A stretch of 64,000 nucleotides of DNA from Bordetella sp. H567. Lineage in GTDB: Bacteria > Pseudomonadota > Gammaproteobacteria > Burkholderiales > Burkholderiaceae_B. The stretch lies in the NCBI RefSeq assembly GCF_001704295.1, contig NZ_CP012334.1:3856084-3920083 (forward strand). The letters are read 5' to 3'. Shown here piece after piece: positions 37,184-48,796 of the stretch (position 1 is its first letter; the number at the start of each line of letters is the position of its first letter). The position numbers and the translations under genes are program-made. The notes beneath the pieces were generated by a model, which saw only the letters and a list, made by a program, of their open reading frames with translations, was not told the DNA's origin and did not search any database.

Positions 37184-38404
37184 TTACAGCTCCAGCAGCA
37201 GACGCTGCGGGTCTTCCAGGGCTTCCTTCATGGCCACCAGGCCCAGCACGGCTTCGCGGCCGTCGATGATGCGGTGGTCGTAGGACATGGCCAGGTAGTT
37301 GATCGGCCGGATCACAATCTGGCCGTTTTCGACCACGGGGCGTTCCTTGGTGGCATGGATGCCCAGGATGGCGGACTGAGGCGGGTTGATGATGGGCGTG
37401 GACAGCATGGACCCGAAGACGCCGCCATTGGAAATGGAGAACGTGCCGCCGGTCATTTCGTCGATGCCCAGCTTGCCTTCGCCGGCGCGCTTGCCGAAGT
37501 CGGCGATGGTCTTCTCGATCTCGGCGATGCTGAGCTGGTCGGCATTGCGCAGGATGGGCACCACCAGGCCGCGCGGGCTGCCCACGGCGATACCGATGTC
37601 GAAGTAGCCGTGATAGATGATGTCCTTGCCGTCGACCGAGGCGTTGATCACCGGGTACTTCTTCAGCGCGGCGACGGCGGCCTTCACGAAGAACGACATG
37701 AAGCCCAGCTTGACGCCGTGCTCTTTCTCGAACTTTTCCTTGTACTTGTTGCGCAGGTCGATCACCGCCTGCATGTTGACCTCGTTGAACGTGGTCAGGA
37801 TCGCGTTTTCCTGCTGCGACTGCAGCAGGCGTTCGGCCACGCGCGCGCGCAGGCGGCTCATGGGCACGCGCTGTTCCGGGCGGCCATCCAGCGACAGCTG
37901 GGTCGGGGCGGGCGCGGGGGCGGCCGCAGGCTTGGCGCCGGCTTCCAGGGCATCGCCCTTGGTGATGCGGCCGCCACGGCCCGTACCGGACACGCTGTCG
38001 GGCGACACGCCCTTGTCGGCCAGGATCTTGGCGGCGGCGGGCGAAGCCACGGTACTGGTGGCGGCCGGCGCGGGCGCGGCGGCGGGTGCCGCGGCAGCGG
38101 CGGCTTGGGCGGCCTTGGGTGCCTCGGCGGCGGGCGCGGTCGGCGCGGCGGCCGCGGCCTTGGCGGCGGTGTCGATCCGGGCGATGACCTCGCCGGAAGT
38201 TACCGTGCTGCCGTCGGGCTTGACGATTTCGGCCAGCACGCCGGAAGCCGGCGCGGGCACCTCGAGCACGACTTTGTCGGTCTCGACTTCGATCAAGATT
38301 TCATCCGCCTGGACCGCGGCGCCCGGCTGCTTCTTCCAGGTCAGCAGCGAAGCCTCCGAGACGGACTCGGACAGCTGGGGAACTACGACATCGGTATTGG
38401 CCAT
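37184..38404 (-). CDS. odhB: 2-oxoglutarate dehydrogenase E2, dihydrolipoyl succinyltransferase
   Basis: A 406-residue E2 subunit forming the core of the complex. The N-terminal lipoyl domain carries the lipoylated Lys in [10 protein letters not shown] at about residue 43. A long Ala/Pro-rich linker, a peripheral-subunit-binding domain ([23 protein letters not shown]) and the catalytic domain follow, with [12 protein letters not shown] near the end holding the active His and Asp. The start is the ATG at 38404. It is co-transcribed with odhA (88 bases upstream). Confidence 0.95.
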   Translation of the reverse strand: MANTDVVVPQLSESVSEASLLTWKKQPGAAVQADEILIEVETDKVVLEVPAPASGVLAEIVKPDGSTVTSGEVIARIDTAAKAAAAAPTAPAAEAPKAAQAAAAAAPAAAPAPAATSTVASPAAAKILADKGVSPDSVSGTGRGGRITKGDALEAGAKPAAAPAPAPTQLSLDGRPEQRVPMSRLRARVAERLLQSQQENAILTTFNEVNMQAVIDLRNKYKEKFEKEHGVKLGFMSFFVKAAVAALKKYPVINASVDGKDIIYHGYFDIGIAVGSPRGLVVPILRNADQLSIAEIEKTIADFGKRAGEGKLGIDEMTGGTFSISNGGVFGSMLSTPIINPPQSAILGIHATKERPVVENGQIVIRPINYLAMSYDHRIIDGREAVLGLVAMKEALEDPQRLLLEL

Positions 38405-38492
38405 TATTTTTTCCGTAAAAAAGATATTCGTGTGATCCACGCGCGCACGGCCGGGCCCGAACCCGGACACGCGGCCATGCGCCGTTGCGCGC

Positions 38493-41363
38493 TTACTTGG
38501 TCAGCATGAAGCCCTTGTACTTGGGCGCCAGGGCCTGCTCCACCAGGGCCTTCTGCTGCTCCTGGTGCTTGGCCAGGTACCCGACGGCCGGCGAGGCCGA
38601 GGCGGGACGGCCGGCATAGGCCAGCTTCTGGCCCTCGGCCATGTTTTCGTACAAGTGGTGCTGCACGTAGAACCACGGGCCCTGGTTCTGCGGTTCGTCC
38701 TGAACCCAGATGACCTCGGTGGCCTTGGGATACTTGCGCAGTTCCGCTTCGAACGCCTTGTGGGCGAAGGGATAGAGCTGTTCGACGCGGATGATGGCGA
38801 CGTTGTCCAGCTCACGCTCCTTGCGCGCGTTGACCAGGTCGTAATAGACCTTGCCCGAGCACGCCAGCACGCGCTTGACGGAAGCACCCTTGATGCTTTC
38901 GGTCACTTCACCGATGACGGGGCGGAAGCCGCCGCCCGCCAGGTCGGCCAGCGGCGAACCGGCATCCTTGTTGCGCAGCAGGGACTTGGGCGTCAGGATG
39001 ACCAGCGGCTTGCGGAAGGGCCGGATCATCTGGCGGCGCAACACATGGAAGATCTGCGCGGCCGTCGTGGGCTGCACGACCTGCATATTGTTGTCCGCGC
39101 ACAGCTGCAGGAAGCGCTCGATGCGGGCGGACGAGTGTTCCGGGCCCTGGCCTTCGTAGCCGTGCGGCAGCATCATGGTCAGGCCGGACTGGCGGCCCCA
39201 CTTGGCTTCGCCGGCGCTGATGAACTGGTCGATCACGACCTGGGCGCCGTTGACGAAGTCGCCGAACTGCGCTTCCCAGATGGTCAGGGTGTTGGGCTCG
39301 GCGCTGGAATAGCCGTATTCGAAGCCCAGCACCGCCTCTTCGGACAGCACCGAGTCGATCACGACGAACGGCGCCTGGCCTTCCGACACGTTCTGCAGCG
39401 GAATGTAGGTGCCATCGTTCCAGCGTTCGCGGTTCTGGTCATGCAGCACGGCATGGCGGTGCGTGAACGTCCCGCGGCCCGAATCCTGGCCGGTGATGCG
39501 TATGGCATAGCCCGACGACACCAGCGTGGCAAAGGCCAGGTGTTCGCCCATGCCCCAGTCCAGGTTCAGATCGCCGCGCGCCATGGCGCGGCGGTCGTTC
39601 AGCAGGCGGGCCACCAGCGGGTGCACCGTGAAGCCTTCCGGCACGGTGGTGATGCGTTCGCCGATACGCTTGAGTTCGGCCAGCGGCACGCCGGTATCGG
39701 CCTGGTCCGTCCACTTGGCGCCCAGGTAGGCCGACCAGTCGATCGCGTACTTGCTCTTGTAGTCGGTCAGCACCGGCTCGATGGTGCGATGGCCGTCTTC
39801 CATCAGCTGGCGGTAGTCCTTCACCAGTTGGTCGGCGTCGGCGTCAGCCATGACGCCCTGCGCCACCAGCTTGTCGGCGTAGGCCTTGCGGGTACCGGGA
39901 TGGTGGCTGATCCGCTTGTACATCAGCGGCTGCGTCAGCGAGGGCGTGTCCTGCTCGTTATGGCCCAGCTTGCGGAAGCAGACAATGTCGACCACGACGT
40001 CGTGGTGGAACTGGGCACGGTAGTCCAGCGCCAGGCGCGTAACGAAAACGACCGCCTCTGGATCGTCGCCGTTCACGTGGAACACGGGGGCTTCGATCAT
40101 CTTGACCACGTCGGTGCAATACAGCGTGGAACGCGAATCGCGCGGATCGGACGTGGTGAAGCCGATCTGGTTGTTGATGACGATGTGCAGCGTACCGCCC
40201 GTGCCGTAGCCGCGGGTCTGCGCCAGGTTCAGCGTTTCCATGACGACGCCCTGGCCGGCGAAGGCCGCATCGCCGTGCACCAGCACGGGCAGCACCTGCT
40301 TGCCTTCCTGGTCGCCGCGGCGTTCCTGGCGCGCGCGCACGCTGCCTTCGACCACCGGGTTGACGATTTCCAGGTGCGAGGGGTTGAAGGCCAGGGACAG
40401 GTGCACCGGGCCGCCACGCGTGGAGAGGTCGCTGGAGAAGCCGTTGTGGTACTTCACGTCGCCGTCGGTCAGGCCTTCGGCGTGCTTGCCTTCGAACTCG
40501 GCGAACAAGTCACCGGGCATCTTGCCCATGATGTTCACCAGCATGTTCAGGCGGCCGCGGTGGGCCATGCCCACGACGATTTCCTGCACGCCGTTTTCGC
40601 CGGCGTGGTTGACCACCTCGTCCATGGAGGCGATGAAGCTTTCACCGCCCTCCAGTGAAAAGCGCTTCTGGCCCACGTATTTGGTGTGCAAGAAGCGCTC
40701 GAGACCTTCGGCTTCGGTCAGTTGCTGCAGGATATGGCGTTTATGTTCCGCGGAGACCGGGGGGGCGCTAAGGGTCGATTCCAGCCGTTCCTCGATCCAT
40801 CGCTTGACGGCCGGATCGGAGCAATGCATGAACTCCGCGCCGATGCTGCGACAGTAGGTGTCGCGCAGGTTCTTCAGGATGTCGCGCAGCGTCATCGTGC
40901 TGGCGGTCGTGAAGTAGGTGTTGGTCGCCGAATAGACCTGGTCCAGGTCGGCTTCCGTCAGGCCGTAGAAAGCGGGGTCCAGCTCGGGGATGGCCGGGCG
41001 TTCCTGGCGCTTGAGCGGATCCAGGTCGGCGTAGCGCGAACCCAGGGTGCGATAGGCACCGATCAGTTGCTGTACCGAGATCTGCTTGGAGGCGACGGAA
41101 AGATCCGGCTCCTGGGCGCGATGCACGAATCCATTGCTGCGCGCGCGCTGGGCGAACGAGGCAATGATGGGCGCATGGGCTTGATCGCGGGTGCTTTCCT
41201 GGCCGTCAGTGGCGGGCAGGTGCTGCAGCGAATCGAAATAGTTGCGCCAGTTGTCGCCAACGGCCGCCGGATTGTCGAGATAGGCTTCGTAGAGCTCTTC
41301 GACGTAGGGAGCGTTGCTCCCGAACAGATATGAGGTGGACTTGGATTCGATCTCTGTGGACAT
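38493..41363 (-). CDS. odhA: 2-oxoglutarate dehydrogenase E1
   Basis: A 956-residue thiamine-diphosphate enzyme that decarboxylates 2-oxoglutarate and loads succinyl groups on E2 in the TCA cycle. The N-terminal E2-binding segment ([19 protein letters not shown]), [13 protein letters not shown] at about 260, and the C-terminal transketolase-like half including [17 protein letters not shown] are clear. Length agrees with SucA (about 930-960). The true start is the ATG at 41363, the start of similarity; the frame is open upstream through the leader. It is the first gene of odhA-odhB-lpdA. The leader has a hairpin that may be a sucA-type regulatory RNA. Confidence 0.96.
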   Translation of the reverse strand: MSTEIESKSTSYLFGSNAPYVEELYEAYLDNPAAVGDNWRNYFDSLQHLPATDGQESTRDQAHAPIIASFAQRARSNGFVHRAQEPDLSVASKQISVQQLIGAYRTLGSRYADLDPLKRQERPAIPELDPAFYGLTEADLDQVYSATNTYFTTASTMTLRDILKNLRDTYCRSIGAEFMHCSDPAVKRWIEERLESTLSAPPVSAEHKRHILQQLTEAEGLERFLHTKYVGQKRFSLEGGESFIASMDEVVNHAGENGVQEIVVGMAHRGRLNMLVNIMGKMPGDLFAEFEGKHAEGLTDGDVKYHNGFSSDLSTRGGPVHLSLAFNPSHLEIVNPVVEGSVRARQERRGDQEGKQVLPVLVHGDAAFAGQGVVMETLNLAQTRGYGTGGTLHIVINNQIGFTTSDPRDSRSTLYCTDVVKMIEAPVFHVNGDDPEAVVFVTRLALDYRAQFHHDVVVDIVCFRKLGHNEQDTPSLTQPLMYKRISHHPGTRKAYADKLVAQGVMADADADQLVKDYRQLMEDGHRTIEPVLTDYKSKYAIDWSAYLGAKWTDQADTGVPLAELKRIGERITTVPEGFTVHPLVARLLNDRRAMARGDLNLDWGMGEHLAFATLVSSGYAIRITGQDSGRGTFTHRHAVLHDQNRERWNDGTYIPLQNVSEGQAPFVVIDSVLSEEAVLGFEYGYSSAEPNTLTIWEAQFGDFVNGAQVVIDQFISAGEAKWGRQSGLTMMLPHGYEGQGPEHSSARIERFLQLCADNNMQVVQPTTAAQIFHVLRRQMIRPFRKPLVILTPKSLLRNKDAGSPLADLAGGGFRPVIGEVTESIKGASVKRVLACSGKVYYDLVNARKERELDNVAIIRVEQLYPFAHKAFEAELRKYPKATEVIWVQDEPQNQGPWFYVQHHLYENMAEGQKLAYAGRPASASPAVGYLAKHQEQQKALVEQALAPKYKGFMLTK

Positions 41364-41430
41364 ATAACGCTTCACCTTACCGGGTGCTTCACCCGTTGCG
41401 ATGCAGGGAAAACCTTCCGCGACACGGCTC
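41364..41430 (-). promoter_or_regulatory. Structured 5' leader of odhA, candidate sucA RNA motif
   Basis: Just before the odhA ATG the minus strand reads CGGGTGAAGCACCCGG, a GGGTG/CACCC hairpin, followed by AAGGTGAAGCGTTAT and the ATG. The AAGG of the hairpin's 3' side is the only ribosome site, so folding could gate translation. Rfam describes a sucA RNA motif upstream of sucA in Burkholderiales with the ribosome site in the structure. Position and layout fit, but I could not run a covariance model. Confidence 0.45.
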
Positions 41431-41876
41431 AACCGGTTGGCGGATAGCGGGGCAGAAGGCACGTACAAGCCTTGATAGCCGTATCGAAGCAGTATAGCGC
41501 TTTGTATAACGGCCCGTGTGAGGCGCCCTCCGGGAAACGGGTTGGGGCGATCCGGCCGCGACATTTTGCACCTATTTCGTGGCGGGACGGCGACAAATCC
41601 GCCGGTTCAGGATATGGTCAGCAGATCGGCGTTGAAGCGACCTTTACGCCGCGCTGCAACAAGCTTCCACCGGCGCTTTCTGCTGAAATACACGGCCGGC
41701 CCGCTTCCGCCGCCGCGCCAGCGTCCCCAACCGGGACGCGCCCGCCCCGATCCCGGGCGCCGCGCGGCAGCCATGCGCCGGCCGCCCGACCGCCCGCGCG
41801 GTTTCCGCGCCGCGCCACGAAAGGCGTGCCCGCGCCGCCACCGATTTCCTTCTTTATTGATAAAGGCTGCACCGCA
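41431..41876. other. Divergent control region odhA / maeB
   Basis: About 450 bases with no credible gene on either strand. For odhA (minus) a -10 TATACT lies at 41496-41491, 128 bases before the start, without a good -35. For maeB (plus) AAAGG lies at about 41862, a rather distant ribosome site. Open frames across this region are shadows of GC-rich sequence. Confidence 0.45.
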
Positions 41877-44174
<2,298 letters not shown>

Positions 44175-44181
44175 TGCCCCC

Positions 44182-44222
44182 GCACCGGCAGGACCACTCT
44201 TATGGGCGTGGCTTGCCGGTGC
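44182..44222. terminator. Possible hairpin after maeB
   Basis: GCACCGGCA (44182-44190) pairs with TGCCGGTGC (44214-44222), 9 bp with a 23-base loop, starting 7 bases after the maeB stop. There is no T-run, so it may be rho-dependent or not a terminator. Confidence 0.35.
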
Positions 44223-44384
44223 CACCTCCGCCGTAAGCTGGCGTCACCGCGCGAGCACCGCCGAAACGGGTGCATCGCATGCGGCCATGCGCGGAGGAAC
44301 ATGTGCGCCGGTTTCCGTACTCATTGGGCTGGCCGCCGTATCGCGCGGCGCGGTAGTCCCGAATGAACGTTCCGTCGGATCGCC

Positions 44385-45737
44385 ATGTTTACTTCTCCCG
44401 TTTCTCCGCCCTCTTCCACTTCCCACGTCCGGACGGGCTGCGAGCCCGTTGAACCGGACCTCGCGCTATCAGGCAAAGCCGCCGAGGAACTGAAAGCGCT
44501 AGCCGAGGCACACCACCTCAGCGCCCGGGGAATGCAGGCCTTGACGCAATGGACTTGCTGGCTGTCCTATGCCACCGCACAGTCCAAGATCCCCCATATC
44601 ACGGACGATCCCGGCTGGAAGCTTGTCTTGCCCATCGATGCGAAACACGCGCAGGAACATCTTTACCGCCTGCTCTTGCGCGCCGGAGAGCCGCCGGATA
44701 CCGCGCTGGAAACGGCGATGGCATGCTATCCCTTCATGTATGTACCCATGCTGGAGTCGCGTTTGCTTCCCAGGCCGCTGAAATGCGTGCAGCGGCCCCA
44801 GGATGGCATCGCCGATTTTGCGGCAAAAGACCTTCCCGCACACGCGGTGCCGTTTGCAAGCCTGCCCACCTGGGCCAGGGAAGTCGCCCTCTTTGCAACG
44901 GACCTGACGGAGAAATCGCTTTCCGGCATGGAGGGGCTCAACGGTCTCGATTTGCGCTATTTAAGCGCCTATGGCGTCGACATCGGCGATCGCAATCTGG
45001 AGGATTCCGGTCTTTCCAATGCGGATATGCGCCGCGCGAACATGTCCCGCACCAACGTTGACGACAGGCACATGCAGGGCGCGACAAGCAGCCCGGTCGA
45101 GGGCACGCTGAAGCGCTCCTACCCCGGCTCCAGCCTGTTCGATCCCGCCGGTGCCGTGATGGATCCTCGTAAGGTGCAGAAAGAAGATTTTCTCCACGAC
45201 AGAGAGATCCTCCGGGTTATTCCTGGCACGCAAACCCGTCAGGTCGGGGGGCTGGACATCCGCTATACCGAAGATGGCAAATCCATCATCCAGCAACAGA
45301 CCCTCTGGGGTAGCTCGGCCGCGGTCTCCGCCATGTTGATTGCCGACCGCGGCGGCGAGATAAACGTAGAGCAGCTCTTGTCGCGCGGCGACGCCAACGA
45401 CAAACAGGTGCTGATGGATATCAAGGCCGCCGGCATGCATCCCGTCACTGTGCAAATCGACAGCCTCAGAATGCTCGCGGATCGGCTTGCCGCGGCAGGC
45501 CCCGCCATCGTCAGCCTGGACGACGAGATCAAGGGGCACTACATCATCGTCGATACGGTCGACCTCGAGCGCCACGTGGCGCAGCTACGAGATCCCTTTC
45601 ATGGCTGGGCGGTCATCATTCCGCTGGTCGCATTCACCAGCCGATGGAAGAACCCCAATCCCACCATCATCCAGATCGCCCCAGCCGGCACCGATACTTT
45701 TCCGCACCACTCCGCGCATCGCACACTATGGATATAG
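44385..45737 (+). CDS. Array member 1: pentapeptide + C39-like domain, catalytic Cys replaced by Ser
   Basis: A 450-residue protein of a family I cannot name. There is no signal peptide or membrane helix. About 30-110 is a helical domain shared with the other members (ALTQWTCWLSYA, DPGWKLVLPIDA, LYRLLLRAGEPP). About 185-228 is pentapeptide-like (LDLRYLSAYGVDIGDRNLED). About 268-440 resembles a papain/C39-type cysteine protease: QQQ, then the nucleophile position, then AML; His385 in GHYIIVDTVD; Asp403 in LRDPFHGW. Where members 2 and 4 have Cys, this one has Ser310 (WGSSAAVSAML), so it is probably inactive as a protease. It is the first of four tandem relatives. Effector or decoy roles are guesses. 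Confidence 0.75.
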   Translation: MFTSPVSPPSSTSHVRTGCEPVEPDLALSGKAAEELKALAEAHHLSARGMQALTQWTCWLSYATAQSKIPHITDDPGWKLVLPIDAKHAQEHLYRLLLRAGEPPDTALETAMACYPFMYVPMLESRLLPRPLKCVQRPQDGIADFAAKDLPAHAVPFASLPTWAREVALFATDLTEKSLSGMEGLNGLDLRYLSAYGVDIGDRNLEDSGLSNADMRRANMSRTNVDDRHMQGATSSPVEGTLKRSYPGSSLFDPAGAVMDPRKVQKEDFLHDREILRVIPGTQTRQVGGLDIRYTEDGKSIIQQQTLWGSSAAVSAMLIADRGGEINVEQLLSRGDANDKQVLMDIKAAGMHPVTVQIDSLRMLADRLAAAGPAIVSLDDEIKGHYIIVDTVDLERHVAQLRDPFHGWAVIIPLVAFTSRWKNPNPTIIQIAPAGTDTFPHHSAHRTLWI

Positions 45738-45850
45738 CGTCCGTAGACTGTCGACGCGCACACCTGCACACACGGTCTTCCAGGCGACCGCCTCTTTGCG
45801 GTACAAACTAGGGCGAACCGCGGCGTCATGCCGCGCGTCATGGAGCACGT

Positions 45851-46303
45851 ATGCTGACCGACGCCCTGCTCGCCTGGCTACATTTTTTGGCGATCTTCAC
45901 CCTGATCGTTCCCCTCGCCGCCGAAACCGTATTGCTGCGGCCCGACATGCCGGCATCCGTCGTACGGCGCCTTGCCAACTACGATCGCCTTTACCTGGCT
46001 TGCGCACTGGCGGTCATCGCGACGGGCCTGCTGCGGCTTTTTTATGGTGCCAAGGGCGTATCCTTCTATCTGCCCAATCCCTGGTTCCACGCCAAGATGG
46101 GGCTGTTCGTCCTCATCGCGCTGCTATCGCTGCGCCCGACCGTCGCCTTTTTGAAATGGCGGCGCCAGGCACGCATGCTGCCCGGCTTCGTGCCGACCAA
46201 TACCGAGATCAAGCGCATCCGCCGCTGGGTCATGATCCAGGTTCACCTGTTCGGCTTCCTGCCCCTGTTCGCGGTCCTCATGGCACGCGGCATCGGCCGT
46301 TGA
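45851..46303 (+). CDS. DUF2214 family membrane protein
   Basis: A 150-residue protein with four predicted transmembrane helices (LLAWLHFLAIFTLIVPLAAE, the YLACALAVIATGLLRLFYGA segment, MGLFVLIALLSL, VHLFGFLPLFAVLMA). It matches DUF2214, a family of unknown function in proteobacteria. The conserved WLHFLAIF and NPWFHAKMGLFVLIALLSLRPT blocks are present. The gene lies between array members 1 and 2 with 113 and 111 bases of spacing and the same orientation. It shows no sequence relation to them. It may be a resident gene around which the array expanded, or one captured with it. Confidence 0.85.
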   Translation: MLTDALLAWLHFLAIFTLIVPLAAETVLLRPDMPASVVRRLANYDRLYLACALAVIATGLLRLFYGAKGVSFYLPNPWFHAKMGLFVLIALLSLRPTVAFLKWRRQARMLPGFVPTNTEIKRIRRWVMIQVHLFGFLPLFAVLMARGIGR

Positions 46304-46414
46304 CCCGCGCAAGGCCGCGGAACCGCGCCGGCATCGCCACCACCAAGCTTGCCACGTGTTTCAACCTGGATAGCGAGCAGCGCTCGCTTGCCCGCCACGC
46401 GAGGCAAGCTTCCC

Positions 46415-47719
46415 ATGCCCGGTTCCATCCAACCCGCCAACATCGGCATCGGCCCCGCCGATCCGCCGCCCGCACCTCACTCCGCGACCGGCGCCCCACC
46501 CGGTCACGTCGCCCAAGCCGTGGAATTCCTATTCCAGGCTACGGAACTGGGTGAAACGGGGCGACAGGCCCTGAAGCAATGGACCACCTGGACGGCCTAT
46601 GTCGCAACGCTCACGGATGCCGACCCGCACCTGGCGCAGTTGCCGGGTTGGAATGTCGTCCTACCCATTGACCAAGCGGCCACCGCAGACAATCTGCGCC
46701 GCCTGCTGCTGCGCGCGGGGGAACCGCCGGGAGTCGCGCGGGAGGCCGCCCAGGCCTTCTGCGCCCGCCCTCCCTTCCCGCGTGCGACGGACGCTGCAGC
46801 TTACCGGCAAGCCTGCCTCGAATGGCTGGGCGGGCAGTTGCCAGCGCATGCGCTTGCATTCGAGGCACTGCCGGACTGGACCCGGACAGTCGCCTTGTAC
46901 GCGGCCAACCTGGTCGGCAGGGACTGCCGCGGCATGCCGGGCTTGCGCGGACTGGACTTGCGCTACCTGTGCGCCACCCACGCCAACTTCGGCGGCTGCG
47001 ATCTTGGCGGCTGCGATTTTTCCAAGGCGGATGTACGGGGCACAGACTTCAGCCGGGCAGATATCACCGACGCGCGGTTCGACGATGATGCCACCCTACT
47101 GCAGGTCGCGCGCGAGAACCGCTCCGTGCCGCCCATCGCGCTGGGCGACACTCGCCACGTGTATCGGAACGGCAGAACATGCAGCGATCACGGATCCACC
47201 CAGGTTTTCGACGATGATGAAATCCTGTTCGTCGAACCGCTCGCCTGGCGGGGGGAGGTGGACGACATCGCGATCGGCCGCACGCACGACGGCAGGAACG
47301 TCGTCCAGCAGCAATCGACGCGCGGCTGCACGGCGGCGTCGACCGCCATGCTGATCCTGGACCAGGGTTTCGATTTCGATCCCGATCAGTTGAGGTACAG
47401 AAACATGGCCATCGACGAACGCCTGCACGGCGATATCCGTCGCGCGGGCTTGCAGGTTCTCCAGACACAGGTCGACTCCATGCAAGCCCTGGCCGCGCAG
47501 GTGAAAGCGGCCGGCCCGGCGGAAATCGGCGTATTCGACCTGGAGATCGGCAGCCACAGCATCATCCTCGACGCCGTGGACCTGGACGGCGGCAAAGCGC
47601 AAGTGCGCGACCCGTATCACGGCTGGGCGATCACCATTGCGTTGAACGCACTGACCAAACGCTTCTCCTTTCCTGATCGCACCATCCAGGCGATACAGCC
47701 GCAAACGGAACAGCCTTGA
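46415..47719 (+). CDS. Array member 2: pentapeptide + C39-like cysteine protease
   Basis: A 434-residue paralogue with the full layout. Helical N-domain (about 30-110; ALKQWTTWTAYVA, LPGWNVVLPIDQA, LRRLLLRAGEPP). Pentapeptide repeats at about 175-222, the cleanest of the array (ANFGG CDLGG CDFSK ADVRG TDFSR ADITD). Protease-like domain from about 262 with QQQSTRGCTAASTAML, giving Cys305, then His381 in GSHSIILDAVD and Asp399 in VRDPYHGW. All three triad positions and the preceding Gln are present, so this copy should be competent. I start it at the ATG at 46415; an in-frame TTG at 46349 would add 22 residues. No secretion signal is recognisable, and a type III route is possible but unproven. 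Confidence 0.75.
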   Translation: MPGSIQPANIGIGPADPPPAPHSATGAPPGHVAQAVEFLFQATELGETGRQALKQWTTWTAYVATLTDADPHLAQLPGWNVVLPIDQAATADNLRRLLLRAGEPPGVAREAAQAFCARPPFPRATDAAAYRQACLEWLGGQLPAHALAFEALPDWTRTVALYAANLVGRDCRGMPGLRGLDLRYLCATHANFGGCDLGGCDFSKADVRGTDFSRADITDARFDDDATLLQVARENRSVPPIALGDTRHVYRNGRTCSDHGSTQVFDDDEILFVEPLAWRGEVDDIAIGRTHDGRNVVQQQSTRGCTAASTAMLILDQGFDFDPDQLRYRNMAIDERLHGDIRRAGLQVLQTQVDSMQALAAQVKAAGPAEIGVFDLEIGSHSIILDAVDLDGGKAQVRDPYHGWAITIALNALTKRFSFPDRTIQAIQPQTEQP

Positions 47720-47804
47720 CCGCCCGCGCCACGAAGCTCGCTCTCCCATACAGGGAAAGCGGCTCATCCGGGCCCGCCTTCTCTCCAACGCAGGCACGGT
47801 CACC

Positions 47805-48665
47805 ATGCAGCTTTCTTTCGCCACCTTCATCCCATGCGTCGACTGCCGGTCCGGCGATGCGGACTTCGCCGACGACACGGCTCGTAGAATCGAGAATACC
47901 GTCCGGTCCGTGGCGAAAACCGCCAAGCTGGGCCGCGATGGCCAACAAGCGCTGCTGCAATGGTCCATCTGGGCCGCCTATGCCACCGCGCTGACTGTCT
48001 ACGACCCTCATGTGGCGCAGCAACCGGGCTGGAATATCGTTCTGCCTATCGACCGCGCGCACCGCAACGCGAACCTGCATCGACTGCTGCTGCGCGCGGG
48101 CGAATCGGCGCAGAGGGCACAGGATGCCGTCGACGCGTTCTACAGGAACGACCCGATTCCCTCGTTGCAGGACGCCATCGACGCATTCGACGGCAACGCG
48201 TCTTCTTCGCCCGCAGGGGGCGCCTCACTGCGCGAAGCGGCATGGCGCGAGTGGCTGAGCAGCTTGCCCCCTAACGATCTGCCGGAAAAAATCGTCCCCT
48301 TCGAGATGCTGCCGGCCCCGTTCAGGGAAGTCGCCTTGTATATGGCCAACCTGGCAGGCAGGGACTGCCGCAACACACCCGGGCTGAACCGACTGGATCT
48401 GCGCTATCTGCACGCGCCGGATGCGGATTTCCAAGGCTGCGATCTAAGCGGCTCCAATTTTTTCGGAGGGAATCTCAGCCGCAGCAAGCTCACGAACACC
48501 AGGATCGGCGGCGCCATCCTTCCCGCGACGGCCCGGACGGGCGCGGCTTCGGTCCCTGCCCAGCCGCCCGCGCCTTCGACCTCGCCGTGGTATCAGAAGG
48601 CCGCGCAAGATGGCCGCCCTTACACGGATCCCATGCCCGTATGGCATGAAGGGATGCTCATCTAG
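47805..48665 (+). CDS. Array member 3: N-domain and pentapeptide repeats only
   Basis: A 286-residue paralogue starting MQLSFATFIPCVD. The helical domain (ALLQWSIWAAYA, QPGWNIVLPIDR, LHRLLLRAGES) is followed by an acidic/Ser-rich spacer. The motif LPAPFREVALYMANLAGRD and pentapeptide-like repeats at about 190-235 (ADFQG CDLSG SNFFG GNLSR SKLTN) come next. It then ends with a Pro/Ala linker and DGRPYTDPMPVWHEGMLI. That end aligns with the segment just before the protease domain in the other members, so the entire protease is missing at a domain boundary. The frame is clean, with no internal stop, so it may be a functional short form rather than a wreck. Confidence 0.7.
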   Translation: MQLSFATFIPCVDCRSGDADFADDTARRIENTVRSVAKTAKLGRDGQQALLQWSIWAAYATALTVYDPHVAQQPGWNIVLPIDRAHRNANLHRLLLRAGESAQRAQDAVDAFYRNDPIPSLQDAIDAFDGNASSSPAGGASLREAAWREWLSSLPPNDLPEKIVPFEMLPAPFREVALYMANLAGRDCRNTPGLNRLDLRYLHAPDADFQGCDLSGSNFFGGNLSRSKLTNTRIGGAILPATARTGAASVPAQPPAPSTSPWYQKAAQDGRPYTDPMPVWHEGMLI

Positions 48666-48796
48666 GAACACAGCCCCGGCCGCACCCCGCCGGCCGCCGC
48701 GCCGCAACCATGGCAAACGTCATGGCTTGCGCCGCGCACAGGCATCCATCCGCACATCACACAAGACGATATCTGCCCAAGGCCGGCCCCCTCACC

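Noticed and set aside
38565-40658. 697-codon plus-strand frame opposite odhA
   Set aside because: It is antisense shadow; odhA is unmistakable on the minus strand.
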